The translations under genes were made by a program, and so were the position numbers. This document shows positions 15,381-22,245 of a stretch of DNA of 64,000 nt, piece after piece. Positions within the stretch are counted from its first letter, which is position 1. Every line of letters begins with the position of its first letter. The notes under the pieces were generated by a model, which worked only from the letters and a program-made list of their open reading frames with translations, ran no database searches and was not told the DNA's origin. The DNA is from Nocardioides pini (lineage in GTDB: Bacteria; Actinomycetota; Actinomycetes; Propionibacteriales; Nocardioidaceae), in assembly GCF_026712185.1 (NCBI RefSeq), contig NZ_JAPPUX010000003.1, forward strand, positions 434,001 through 498,000. Reading direction: 5' to 3'.

Positions 15381-16857
15381 GGCCGTCCTCCATCGTCCGT
15401 CGCGGTGCGGGAAGCCGGGTCACGCCGAGGTCGTTCTCGGTCGAGCGGCGGGCCGCGGGGAGGGAGATGACGAACGACGACCCCGCGCCGTCCCGGTCGG
15501 CCAGCCGCAGCGAGCCGCCGGCCTCGGTCATCAGCCGCTGGGCCACGTTGAGCCCGATGCCCTCGCCCATCGACTCGGTGCCGCGCTTGCCCCACTCGAA
15601 GATCTGCCCCTGCTGCTCGCGGGGGATCCCGCGGCCGAAGTCGGTCACCGTGATGTCGACGGTCTCCTCGTCGCGCCGCATCACCTCCACCACGCTCTCG
15701 TCGGTGCCACCGTGCTTGGCAGCGTTGTCGACGAGGATGTTGAGCACCTCGGCGAGGGCGTCGAACGGAGCCCGGACGACGTCGCCGGTGGAGTGCAGCT
15801 CGACGCGGCGACCCTTGAGCCGCTGCAGGTCGAGGATCTGGGTCAGGGCGTCGTCGAGGCGCAGGTCGGTGGTCTGCGCGCCGGTGCCGGTGAGCATGCG
15901 CTCCATCCGGTCGAGCTCGCGCCGCAGCGACGCCCACAGCCGCTCGCGCACCTCGCTGGGGAGGTCCTCACGGTCGAGGAGTGCTGACCCGCTCACGAGC
16001 CCGGCGATCGTGCTCCGCAGCTCGTGGAGCCGCTCGCGCTCCTCGCGGCCGGCGTTGACGAGCACGTGCTCGAAGGAGTCGATGCGCCGCCGCTCCTCCT
16101 CGAGGGTCCGGCGCAGCGCGGCCCAGGCGATGCCGAGCCAGGCGGCACCGACAGCCGTGCGGGCGAGCCACAGGGCGGCGTCGACGTTGCCGCCGGCGAG
16201 CCCGGACGGCGGGACCAGCTGGCCGAGGACGACCACGCCGACCGTGACGAGCAGCAGGGCGCTGACCGGCCGGGACGCGGCGCGCTGCTGCAGCACCAGG
16301 ACCGCGGCGAGCAGGTGGGTGCACAGGAGCACCCCGATGAGGAGCTGCATGATCGTCGACGGTGGCTGGACCCGCGGGAACTGGAGCAGCAGGTGGCCTG
16401 CTGCCACGAGTCCCAGCCCGAGGCCGATGACGAACGTCTCGTCGACGACGCGCCGGACGCGCTCGGGAGCCAGGAGCGGGACGACCACCCCGAGCATCCC
16501 GGCCATGCCGACCGCCAGCATCAGCAGCTGCACGGCCAAGCCTCGCGGCGGCGTGCTGTGCAGCGCGATGAGCGTGACGACCAGGGCCTGGGCGGCCACG
16601 AGTGCACCCGTCGCCGCGATCCAGCCCGCCCTGCCCGCGTGCTTGCGCCACGTGACGAGCGCGGTGCAGCCGGCGGCGGCGACGAAGACGCCGCTGACGA
16701 CCCCCTGTCCCAGCGACGGCACCGTCGACGCCGACGGCGGCGACCACCATGCGTGGTCTGTCCCCGATCCGATCCACACCAGGACGAGGAACGAGGCGAG
16801 CCCCATCACTCCCGTCCGGCACCTGTGGCGCAGATCCCCCCTGCAGAACCCCAACAT
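15358..16857 (-). CDS. membrane sensor histidine kinase
   Basis: A 499-residue kinase. About seven to nine hydrophobic helices occupy residues 15-300, without an obvious extracellular sensor domain, followed by a coiled linker (LEEERRRIDSFEHVL). The likely phosphoacceptor is the histidine in RLHELRSTIAG. The ATPase domain has an N-box (LNILVDNAAKHGG), a G1 box (DFGRGIPREQQG) and GEGIGLNVAQRL. ATG 16857 is chosen: it precedes the first helices directly and a GGGGGGAAG lies just upstream; the long open frame beyond it has no hydrophobic or domain content. It is cotranscribed with the response regulator. Confidence 0.87.
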   Translation of the reverse strand: MLGFCRGDLRHRCRTGVMGLASFLVLVWIGSGTDHAWWSPPSASTVPSLGQGVVSGVFVAAAGCTALVTWRKHAGRAGWIAATGALVAAQALVVTLIALHSTPPRGLAVQLLMLAVGMAGMLGVVVPLLAPERVRRVVDETFVIGLGLGLVAAGHLLLQFPRVQPPSTIMQLLIGVLLCTHLLAAVLVLQQRAASRPVSALLLVTVGVVVLGQLVPPSGLAGGNVDAALWLARTAVGAAWLGIAWAALRRTLEEERRRIDSFEHVLVNAGREERERLHELRSTIAGLVSGSALLDREDLPSEVRERLWASLRRELDRMERMLTGTGAQTTDLRLDDALTQILDLQRLKGRRVELHSTGDVVRAPFDALAEVLNILVDNAAKHGGTDESVVEVMRRDEETVDITVTDFGRGIPREQQGQIFEWGKRGTESMGEGIGLNVAQRLMTEAGGSLRLADRDGAGSSFVISLPAARRSTENDLGVTRLPAPRRTMEDGRAWRVTG

Positions 16858-17014
16858 CTCCTGCTTCCCCCCTGCAATACAGCTCAAGTTGTCGTCGAGA
16901 CGTGCCGGCTGCCTCCCAAAGCTGCCGAGCACGACGTGCATCTGATGTGCGAGCCAGGCTCTCGGCTGAGAGTGCAACTCACGGTGCGGGGGGTCCAATG
17001 ATTCTGTGGTCGTA

Positions 17015-17031
17015 CCGCAAATAGGGCAAAG
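17015..17031. promoter_or_regulatory. CCGCAAATnnGnnAAAG motif, copy 2
   Basis: CCGCAAATAGGGCAAAG is the partner of the site at 14394. Extending it gives ACCGC at one end and GCGGT at the other, so this copy lies inside an inverted repeat. Confidence 0.4.
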
Positions 17032-17122
17032 GCGGTCTGGTCCGCCGTTCGCAGGACTCTTGGAGGCTTCGTCAAGGAGCCCCTCAGGTCGCCCCCAGCG
17101 GGGCTTGAGCATGCGGCGATTT

Positions 17123-17202
17123 CCCCTCAAGGTGGTAGGCGCCGCTCGTGGTCACCCGTGGGTCCGGAAGGCGGGGGCGCGTCGCGTCCCCAAATATGTG
17201 CA
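17123..17202. promoter_or_regulatory. two CCCC-type motifs before the LuxR-type gene
   Basis: CCCCTCAAGGTGGTA (17123-17137) shares 10 of 15 bases with the 6161 site. CCCCAAATATGTGCA (17188-17202) shares 12 of 15 with the 1958 site. Both are weaker palindromes. Their clustering 75-155 bases upstream of a regulator gene would fit autoregulation. Confidence 0.3.
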
Positions 17203-17276
17203 CGTTCGCCAAAGGGTCGACGTGCCGGGGCCTCGGGCGGACAGGCTGTGCGTGCCGGCAAGCGGGAGGAGGCTTC

Positions 17277-18053
17277 ATGAGCGTGCCAGGTCCGGTCTGG
17301 GTGCTGTCCCCGCACCTCTTGGTCGCGCAGGCGGTCACGGCCGCGCTGCGCTCGGTCGGGGTGCCCGCCGAGACCCGGAGGTGGGAGTCCGTGGTCGACG
17401 AGGGCGGCTCTCCCGTTCCCGTGGCCTCCCGACCAGCGGTGGTCGTCGCCATCGTCGACGGGGTTGACAACTCCGCCGTCGTGGGCCATGTGGAGGCGCT
17501 CGCCCAGCCGGGCGACGCGCGGGTGGTGGTCGTGAGCTCCCCGGACACCTCGACCCAGTGGGGCGGCCTGCTGTCCAACGACGCCGTCGACGTGGTCACC
17601 GTGACGACCTCGGTCTCCCAGCTCGCCGACGTCGTCCACCGCCTCACTTCGGGCACCTCGTCGATGGACCCGGAGGAGCGAGCGGCCCTGCGCACCTCGT
17701 GGGCCATGGACCGCGACCGGCGCCGTCACGTGCGCGACCAGCTCGACTCGCTGTCGCCCCAGCAGAGGCGGGTGCTCGAGCTCCTCGCCTCCGGGCGACG
17801 GGTCGCGGAGGTCGGGGTCGAGATGGGGGTCGCCGAGGGGACCGTCCGCAGCCACGTCAAGGCCCTGCGCGCCAAGCTCGGGGCGTCGACGCAGCTCAAG
17901 GCGGTGGCGATGTACCACCAGGCCTACGACGCCCGGGGGGGCGCCGGCCTGGTGCCGCGACCCCGGGGGGCGGGTGAGGACCCGGGTGACGACCCGGGTG
18001 ACCACCCGGGCCGCGACCGGAGCGGCGAGAAGGTGGGCGCCGGCCGTCGATAG
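17277..18053 (+). CDS. LuxR-type regulator with atypical receiver domain
   Basis: A 258-residue regulator. The C-terminal helix-turn-helix is intact (LSPQQRRVLELLASGRRVAEVG, VAEGTVRSHVKALRAKL). The N-terminal half has receiver-like strands (WVLSPHLLVAQAV, VVVAIVDGVDN, RVVVVSSPD), but the acidic pair is replaced by Ser-Pro-His and the conserved lysine is missing, so phosphorylation is doubtful. A charged tail with DPGDDPGDHPG repeats ends the protein. ATG 17277 has a GGGAGGAGG ribosome site. It may bind motifs in its own upstream region. The next gene, a CysQ-like phosphatase, starts 11 bases later but has its own -10. Confidence 0.75.
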   Translation: MSVPGPVWVLSPHLLVAQAVTAALRSVGVPAETRRWESVVDEGGSPVPVASRPAVVVAIVDGVDNSAVVGHVEALAQPGDARVVVVSSPDTSTQWGGLLSNDAVDVVTVTTSVSQLADVVHRLTSGTSSMDPEERAALRTSWAMDRDRRRHVRDQLDSLSPQQRRVLELLASGRRVAEVGVEMGVAEGTVRSHVKALRAKLGASTQLKAVAMYHQAYDARGGAGLVPRPRGAGEDPGDDPGDHPGRDRSGEKVGAGRR

Positions 18054-18063
18054 GCTGCCGCCC

Positions 18064-18834
18064 ATGATGGATCCCACCACGCTCGACGACCACGCCTTCG
18101 CCGTCTGGGCGGCCGAACGGGCCGGCTCGGTGCTCCTCGACGTACGCGCGGGCGCCGCGGCCGACGGCCTCGAGGGCAAGGCGCTCAAGGACGCCGGTGA
18201 CGCCGCCGCGCAGGCCGAGCTCGACCGGATCCTGACCCAGCACCGTCCCGACGACAGCGTGCTGTCGGAGGAGGCGTCCGACGACAAGTCGCGCCTGACC
18301 GCGCGGCGCGTGTGGATCATCGACCCCCTCGACGGCACCCGGGAGTTCTCGGAGCCGCCGCGCGACGACTGGGCCGTGCACGTCGCCCTCTGGGAGGACG
18401 GCGAGCTCGTCGCGGGCGCGGTCGCGCAGCCCGCGCTGGGGGAGACGTTCAGCACCGGCCGGCCCAGCGTGGTGCCGCCGCGCACGTCGGAGCGTCCGCG
18501 CATCGCCGTCTCCCGGAGCCGCCCGCCCGCCTTCGTCGAGGCGCTCGCCGCCGAGCTCGACGCCGAGCTGGTGCCGATGGGCAGCGCGGGTGTGAAGGTG
18601 ATGAGCGTGGTCCGCGACATCGCCGACGCCTACGTCCACGCCGGCGGGCAGTACCAGTGGGACAACGCCGCCCCGGTCGCGGTCGCCCGCGCCGCCGGCC
18701 TGCACTGCAGCCGCGTCGACGGCTCGCCGCTGGTCTACAACGAGGACGACACCTCGCTGCCCGACCTCATCGTCTGCCGTCCCGAGCTAGCCGACCAGAT
18801 CGTCGACTTCGTCCGGCGCCACGGCACCGCCTGA
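18064..18834 (+). CDS. cysQ: inositol-monophosphatase family phosphatase (CysQ-like)
   Basis: A 256-residue Mg-dependent phosphatase. Metal ligands appear in order: SEEAS near 68, DPLDGTREFSE near 88, and WDNAAPVAVARAAG near 201. This pattern fits the 3'(2'),5'-bisphosphate nucleotidases that clear PAP during sulfate assimilation, though some family members act on inositol or fructose phosphates. ATG 18064 follows TAGGCT by seven bases, suggesting a leaderless mRNA; the in-frame ATG at 18067 is also possible. Symbol is by family resemblance only. Confidence 0.78.
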   Translation: MMDPTTLDDHAFAVWAAERAGSVLLDVRAGAAADGLEGKALKDAGDAAAQAELDRILTQHRPDDSVLSEEASDDKSRLTARRVWIIDPLDGTREFSEPPRDDWAVHVALWEDGELVAGAVAQPALGETFSTGRPSVVPPRTSERPRIAVSRSRPPAFVEALAAELDAELVPMGSAGVKVMSVVRDIADAYVHAGGQYQWDNAAPVAVARAAGLHCSRVDGSPLVYNEDDTSLPDLIVCRPELADQIVDFVRRHGTA

Positions 18835-18855
18835 CGCGCTGGTCGCGGGCCGGGC

Positions 18856-19170
18856 TCAGTGGACGAGCTTGAGCCCGATGATGCAGCCGACCAGACCGGT
18901 CAGCAGCAGGGCCTTGACCACCGAGAACGCCTCGGTGCCGGTCAGCATCGCGACGACGACCGTCAGCACGGCGCCGATGCCGACCCAGACGGCGTACGAC
19001 GTGCCGACCGGCAGCGTGCGCATGGCGTAGCCCAGGCCGCCCATGCTCAGCCCCAGCGCCACCAGGAAGGTCGCCGTCGGCACGGGGCGGGTGAGGCCGT
19101 CGGAGCGGCCGAGCGCGGTGGCCCACACGGCCTCCAGCACCCCGGACAGGACGAGCACGATCCACGACAT
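18856..19170 (-). CDS. gdx: SMR-family guanidinium exporter (Gdx/SugE-like)
   Basis: A 104-residue protein with four membrane helices, the length of the small multidrug resistance family. The glutamate near residue 13 (SGVLEAVWATALGRSDG) is the proton/substrate-coupling residue, and LPVGTSYAVWVGIGAVLT is the family signature. The GLTRPVP segment after helix 1 fits the SugE/Gdx branch rather than EmrE. The decisive evidence is a guanidine-III riboswitch in its leader (19188-19226), which supports export of guanidinium in exchange for protons. ATG 19170 has AAGGAG eight bases upstream. It converges with the CysQ-like gene. Confidence 0.88.
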   Translation of the reverse strand: MSWIVLVLSGVLEAVWATALGRSDGLTRPVPTATFLVALGLSMGGLGYAMRTLPVGTSYAVWVGIGAVLTVVVAMLTGTEAFSVVKALLLTGLVGCIIGLKLVH

Positions 19171-19187
19171 GACGTCTCTCCTTCGTG

Positions 19188-19226
19188 GCCGTCTTGTCGC
19201 TCGCCGGGTACAGCTCCCTCGTCCGG
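19188..19226 (-). ncRNA. guanidine-III riboswitch (ykkC-III)
   Basis: On the minus strand this 39-base element reads CCGGACGAGG, a variable GAGCT, then GTACCCGG, a short CGAGCG and ACAAGACGGC. These blocks, in this order, are the conserved core I know for the Thermobifida fusca guanidine-III aptamer, which folds as a small pseudoknot. It ends 17 bases before the exporter start, right before the AAGGAG ribosome site, so it probably acts on translation. Free guanidine should expose the site and raise exporter synthesis. Confidence 0.85.
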
Positions 19227-19297
19227 GCGCCCGCGTCCGGGGCGCACCGCCACGATAACCGCTTGCGGGTGGACCTCCGCCTTGCCAGCGTGGCGCC

Positions 19298-19708
19298 ATG
19301 ACCTCCTTCGTCTCACACACCACCGTCGACTGCCACGACGCCTTCACGCTGTCGGAGTGGTGGAAGTCCCTGCTCGGCTACGTCGACGTCGAGGGCGACC
19401 CCAACGAGCCCGGCCACGAGGAGTGCGTGATCCTCGATCCCGACACGGGCCACAGCATCCTGTTCATCGAGGTGCCCGACGCCGAGCTCCCGGCGAAGCG
19501 GATCCACTTCGACCTGCGCCCGCGCGAGGGCAGCCGCGACGAGGAGATCGAGCGGGTCCGCGGCCTCGGGGCCGTCGAGATCGCCGACCAGCGCGGCACG
19601 CACGGCCCGGGCACCGGGTGGGTGGTGTTCGCCGACCCCGAGGGCAACCAGTTCTGCATCCTGCGCTCGCAGGCGGAGGTGGACGCGGGCCCACCCCCGC
19701 CCGCCTGA
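19298..19708 (+). CDS. VOC-family (glyoxalase-like) protein
   Basis: A 136-residue single-domain VOC protein with paired beta-alpha-beta-beta-beta units: HTTVDCHDAFTLSEWW starts the first, KRIHFDLRPREG the second, and FADPEGNQFCIL ends the fold. Histidine and glutamate at the usual metal positions are visible, but the substrate is unknown; many relatives are annotated only as glyoxalase-like. ATG 19298 follows CAGCGT by six bases, consistent with leaderless transcription. It is divergent from the guanidinium exporter. Confidence 0.78.
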   Translation: MTSFVSHTTVDCHDAFTLSEWWKSLLGYVDVEGDPNEPGHEECVILDPDTGHSILFIEVPDAELPAKRIHFDLRPREGSRDEEIERVRGLGAVEIADQRGTHGPGTGWVVFADPEGNQFCILRSQAEVDAGPPPPA

Positions 19709-19711
19709 GCG

Positions 19712-19727
19712 CGACGTCGTACGACGT
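19712..19727. repeat. 16-base perfect palindrome around GTCGTACGAC
   Basis: GACGTCGTACGACGTC lies in the gap between the convergent VOC and M28 genes. Its core octamer GTCGTACG recurs many times across the window, inside and outside genes. Confidence 0.5.
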
Positions 19728-19740
19728 CCGGGTCAGCGCG

Positions 19741-21249
19741 TCACTGCGCGAGCGCGTAGGCCGCGCAGCCGATCAGCTCCATGCTGACGGTGAGCCGGTC
19801 CATGCTGATGTTCTTCTCGATGGTGTCCTCGGGCGAGTGGTAGGGCGGCTCGAGGAGGGCCGGCGTCTCCTCGCCGCGCCAGGAGAAGTTGGCCGAGGCG
19901 ATCCCGACCTCCTGGAACGACTGGTGGTCGCTGGCGCCCCGCTGGGTCACCGGGGAGATCTGCGGGTCGTAGCCGAGGCGCTCGGCGGCCGCCGTGACCT
20001 GCTCGGTCGTGGCGTTGCCCGTGCCGGAGAACGACAGCTGCCAGTAGCGCGTCGCCGGGCTCCAGCTGGTGCCCACCATGTCGTTCTGGAAGACGCCGCG
20101 GATGCGGCCGCGATCGGCGGCCGACAGCTGGGCGACGTGGTGGCGCGAGCCGATGAGACCCTGCTCCTCAGAGCCCCACAGCGCCAGCCGGACCGTGGCG
20201 TCGCTCTTGCGCAGCCGGTTCAGGACGCGGGCGAGCTCGAGGGTCAGCACCGTCCCCGAGCCGTCGTCGTTCGCGCCGGGGGCGCCGATCACCGAGTCGT
20301 AGTGACCCGAGACGTAGACGAGCGGTGCGCCCGCGCCGGCGCGGCCGGGGATGTCGGCCAGCACGTTGTGGCTGGTGAGCCCGCGGTGGGAGGTGGTGCC
20401 GATCGTCAGGCGCAGCGGACGCACGGCCAGGTCCTCGCGCAGCAGCCGCTTCTGCACCTGGGCCACGCCGAGGACGGGGATGGTGGCAACGGCGGTCCAC
20501 GGAGGCGGTGTGGACCCCGTGGTCGGCACCAGCCGCGGTGACGACGCGGAGGCGCGGCGCGGGTAGGCGAGGTCGGCCGGCAGCAGCACGACGGCGGCAG
20601 CGCCGCGGCGCTGCGCCTCCAGCACGAAGGCGGCACGCAGGTTGACGCGCGTCGCGGCGTCGGCGTCCTGGGCGTCGTCGGCGAGGACGACGGCCCCGGT
20701 CACCGCGGCCGGGTCGGCGGGCCATGCGGGTGCGGTGGCCGCCTTCACGTCCACCACGCGACCGGTGACGGGCGGGGCGTCGAGGCCCGCGTCCGGCGAG
20801 GCCCCGGCCTGCCAGCAGATGTCGTCGGGGAGCTGGCCGTCGGGGTCGCCGATGTCGGCGAGGAACTTGTCGGCGACGGCGAACGGCTCGAGGCGTACGT
20901 CGCGGCAGCCGGCGCTGCGCAGCGAGGTGAGCGCGAACTCCGCGGCCGCCTTCTCCGAGGCGGTGCCGCCGATGCGCGGCCCGATGCGCTCGGAGAGCAC
21001 GCGGAGGTCGGCCAGCGCGCGCGAGGGGCGGATGCCCTGCACGACCTGGCGGTCGCGCACGGCGAGGGAGGGCCCGCGCACGGCGCCCGGGCGGGTCGCG
21101 TCGGCGGCCCAGGCGGGCTGGCCCGCCGCGACGACGGCGATGCCGCCGGCGGCGCCGGCGAGGAGCCTGCGACGGCTGAGGGCGCCCCGCTGGTCGGACG
21201 GCGGGGAGGTGGGCAGGGTGGACTGGTCGGATCCCGAGATGTGGTTCAT
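19741..21249 (-). CDS. Tat-exported M28-family metallopeptidase
   Basis: A 502-residue secreted aminopeptidase-like enzyme. The N-terminus has a twin-arginine signal (LSRRRLLAGAAGG). A protease-associated domain probably occupies residues about 150-270. The M28 zinc site follows: SGHYDSV (His and Asp ligands), GANDDGSG (bridging Asp), WGSEEQGLIGS (catalytic Glu pair), NDMVGT and SDHQSFQEVG (C-terminal His). ATG 21249 is chosen as it places the Tat signal near the start. Predicted to release N-terminal amino acids outside the cell, with the co-catalytic metals loaded before export. Confidence 0.88.
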   Translation of the reverse strand: MNHISGSDQSTLPTSPPSDQRGALSRRRLLAGAAGGIAVVAAGQPAWAADATRPGAVRGPSLAVRDRQVVQGIRPSRALADLRVLSERIGPRIGGTASEKAAAEFALTSLRSAGCRDVRLEPFAVADKFLADIGDPDGQLPDDICWQAGASPDAGLDAPPVTGRVVDVKAATAPAWPADPAAVTGAVVLADDAQDADAATRVNLRAAFVLEAQRRGAAAVVLLPADLAYPRRASASSPRLVPTTGSTPPPWTAVATIPVLGVAQVQKRLLREDLAVRPLRLTIGTTSHRGLTSHNVLADIPGRAGAGAPLVYVSGHYDSVIGAPGANDDGSGTVLTLELARVLNRLRKSDATVRLALWGSEEQGLIGSRHHVAQLSAADRGRIRGVFQNDMVGTSWSPATRYWQLSFSGTGNATTEQVTAAAERLGYDPQISPVTQRGASDHQSFQEVGIASANFSWRGEETPALLEPPYHSPEDTIEKNISMDRLTVSMELIGCAAYALAQ

Positions 21250-21314
21250 GGCAGGCGAACCTATGTGTCCGCCTTGCGGACGGTAAAGGGTCGAAAGTCG
21301 CATCGGACGTGCGA

Positions 21315-21346
21315 CGGCCCGGCGGAGCGGGTGCTCTGCCGGGCCG
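21315..21346 (-). terminator. strong hairpin after the secreted-protein gene
   Basis: CGGCCCGGC at 21315-21323 pairs perfectly with GCCGGGCCG at 21338-21346, and GAGC/GCTC extends the stem inside the loop. It lies 27 bases past the stop of the gene ending at 21373. Confidence 0.65.
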
Positions 21347-21372
21347 TGCGGACGTGCGTGGAGGTGCGGGGG

Positions 21373-22050
21373 TCAGGAGACCCAGGTGCGCCAGCCGAAG
21401 CCGTTGGCGAGGTACTTCGCGTCACCCTTGACCGTGAACGACCAGTACCAGGTGCCGCCGCGGCGGGGCAGCCGGACCTTGTACTTGCCCCGCTTGTCGG
21501 TCTTGATCGTCTTCCAGGTCTTGTAGCCCTTCTTCTCCTTCTTGGAGACCTTGATGACGATCTTCTTCTTCGCGTAGCTGGGCGTGACCTTGCCCTTGAT
21601 CACGAAGCCGGAGCTGGGGCGGGTGATCTTGCGCGCGACGCCGACCGTGAAGGGCGCGGACTCGCTCGGCGTGTAGTTGTCCTGGTAGTTCGTCGTGGAG
21701 GTGAACCCGCTGTAGACGACCTTGTACTGGGTGTTCATCTGCGGCTTGACGTCGTAGAACGAGGCGTAGGTGTTCTCGGCCGTGGCGACCGGGACCCAGG
21801 CGCTCGAGCCGGCCTCCATCGCGAAGAGCGTGACGGTGCCCTCGGAGCCGCCGGGGGAGTAGCCGTCGGAGCTGGACAGGTCGACGGAGATGTAGAGGTC
21901 GTCGCCGTACTCGACCTGGGCGACGCTCGGCGTCGCGACGGTGGAGGTGGTCCAGGTGTCGGCCGCCTGGCTGGGCGCGGCGATGGTGATCGGCGCCAGG
22001 CCGAGCAGTCCGGCAGTGACGGTGCCGGCGATGAGACGAGTGGTGCGCAT
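21373..22050 (-). CDS. secreted protein with Ig-like C-terminal domain
   Basis: A 225-residue exported protein with a clean signal peptide (LIAGTVTAGLLGLAPITIAAPSQAAD). The mature part has two beta-rich segments; the second (SSGFVIKGKVTPSYAKKKIVIKVSKKEKKGYKTWKTI split over several strands, ending in a DKRGKYKVRLP strand) looks like the bacterial Ig-like repeats found in actinobacterial surface proteins. It is lysine-rich, so a role in binding acidic polymers is conceivable but unproven. ATG 22050 directly precedes the signal peptide. A terminator follows. No enzyme motif is seen. Confidence 0.68.
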   Translation of the reverse strand: MRTTRLIAGTVTAGLLGLAPITIAAPSQAADTWTTSTVATPSVAQVEYGDDLYISVDLSSSDGYSPGGSEGTVTLFAMEAGSSAWVPVATAENTYASFYDVKPQMNTQYKVVYSGFTSTTNYQDNYTPSESAPFTVGVARKITRPSSGFVIKGKVTPSYAKKKIVIKVSKKEKKGYKTWKTIKTDKRGKYKVRLPRRGGTWYWSFTVKGDAKYLANGFGWRTWVS

Positions 22051-22176
22051 GTCCCCGTTGTTCCTCTCAGGAGAAGGTCTGGCCGCCCGGCAACGCCGGG
22101 CGTTGAGGTGGTGCTACCCCTGAGCCGCACGGGACAAACCCCTCGTCCCCCGCGCGCCCGCATGCGGCAGCCCCCG

Positions 22177-22215
22177 TAGACTTTCACCCTCCCCCACCTC
22201 CCGCTCATGTGGGGG
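22177..22215 (+). promoter_or_regulatory. mfd promoter -10 and leader hairpin
   Basis: TAGACT at 22177-22182 is a good -10 hexamer. It is followed by CCCCCAC at 22191-22197, which pairs with GTGGGGG at 22209-22215. The hairpin includes the ATG at 22207, which argues for the GTG at 22246 as the start of mfd. Attenuation is possible. Confidence 0.4.
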
Positions 22216-22245
22216 CTCTTCCGCGTGCTCTCGAAGGGATCCCCG

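Larger units (their letters stand above)
16858..17276. other. gene-free divergent regulatory region
   Basis: These 419 bases between the kinase and the LuxR-type gene contain no convincing gene. They are less GC-rich than the coding flanks and hold the CCGCAAAT motif at 17015, a CCCCTCAAGGTGGTA element at 17123 and CCCCAAATATGTGCA at 17188. Confidence 0.6.

Noticed and set aside
17973..18020. Short direct repeats as a possible CRISPR or tandem array
   Set aside because: They are in-frame DPGD codon repeats of the LuxR-type protein tail, only a few units long with no spacers.
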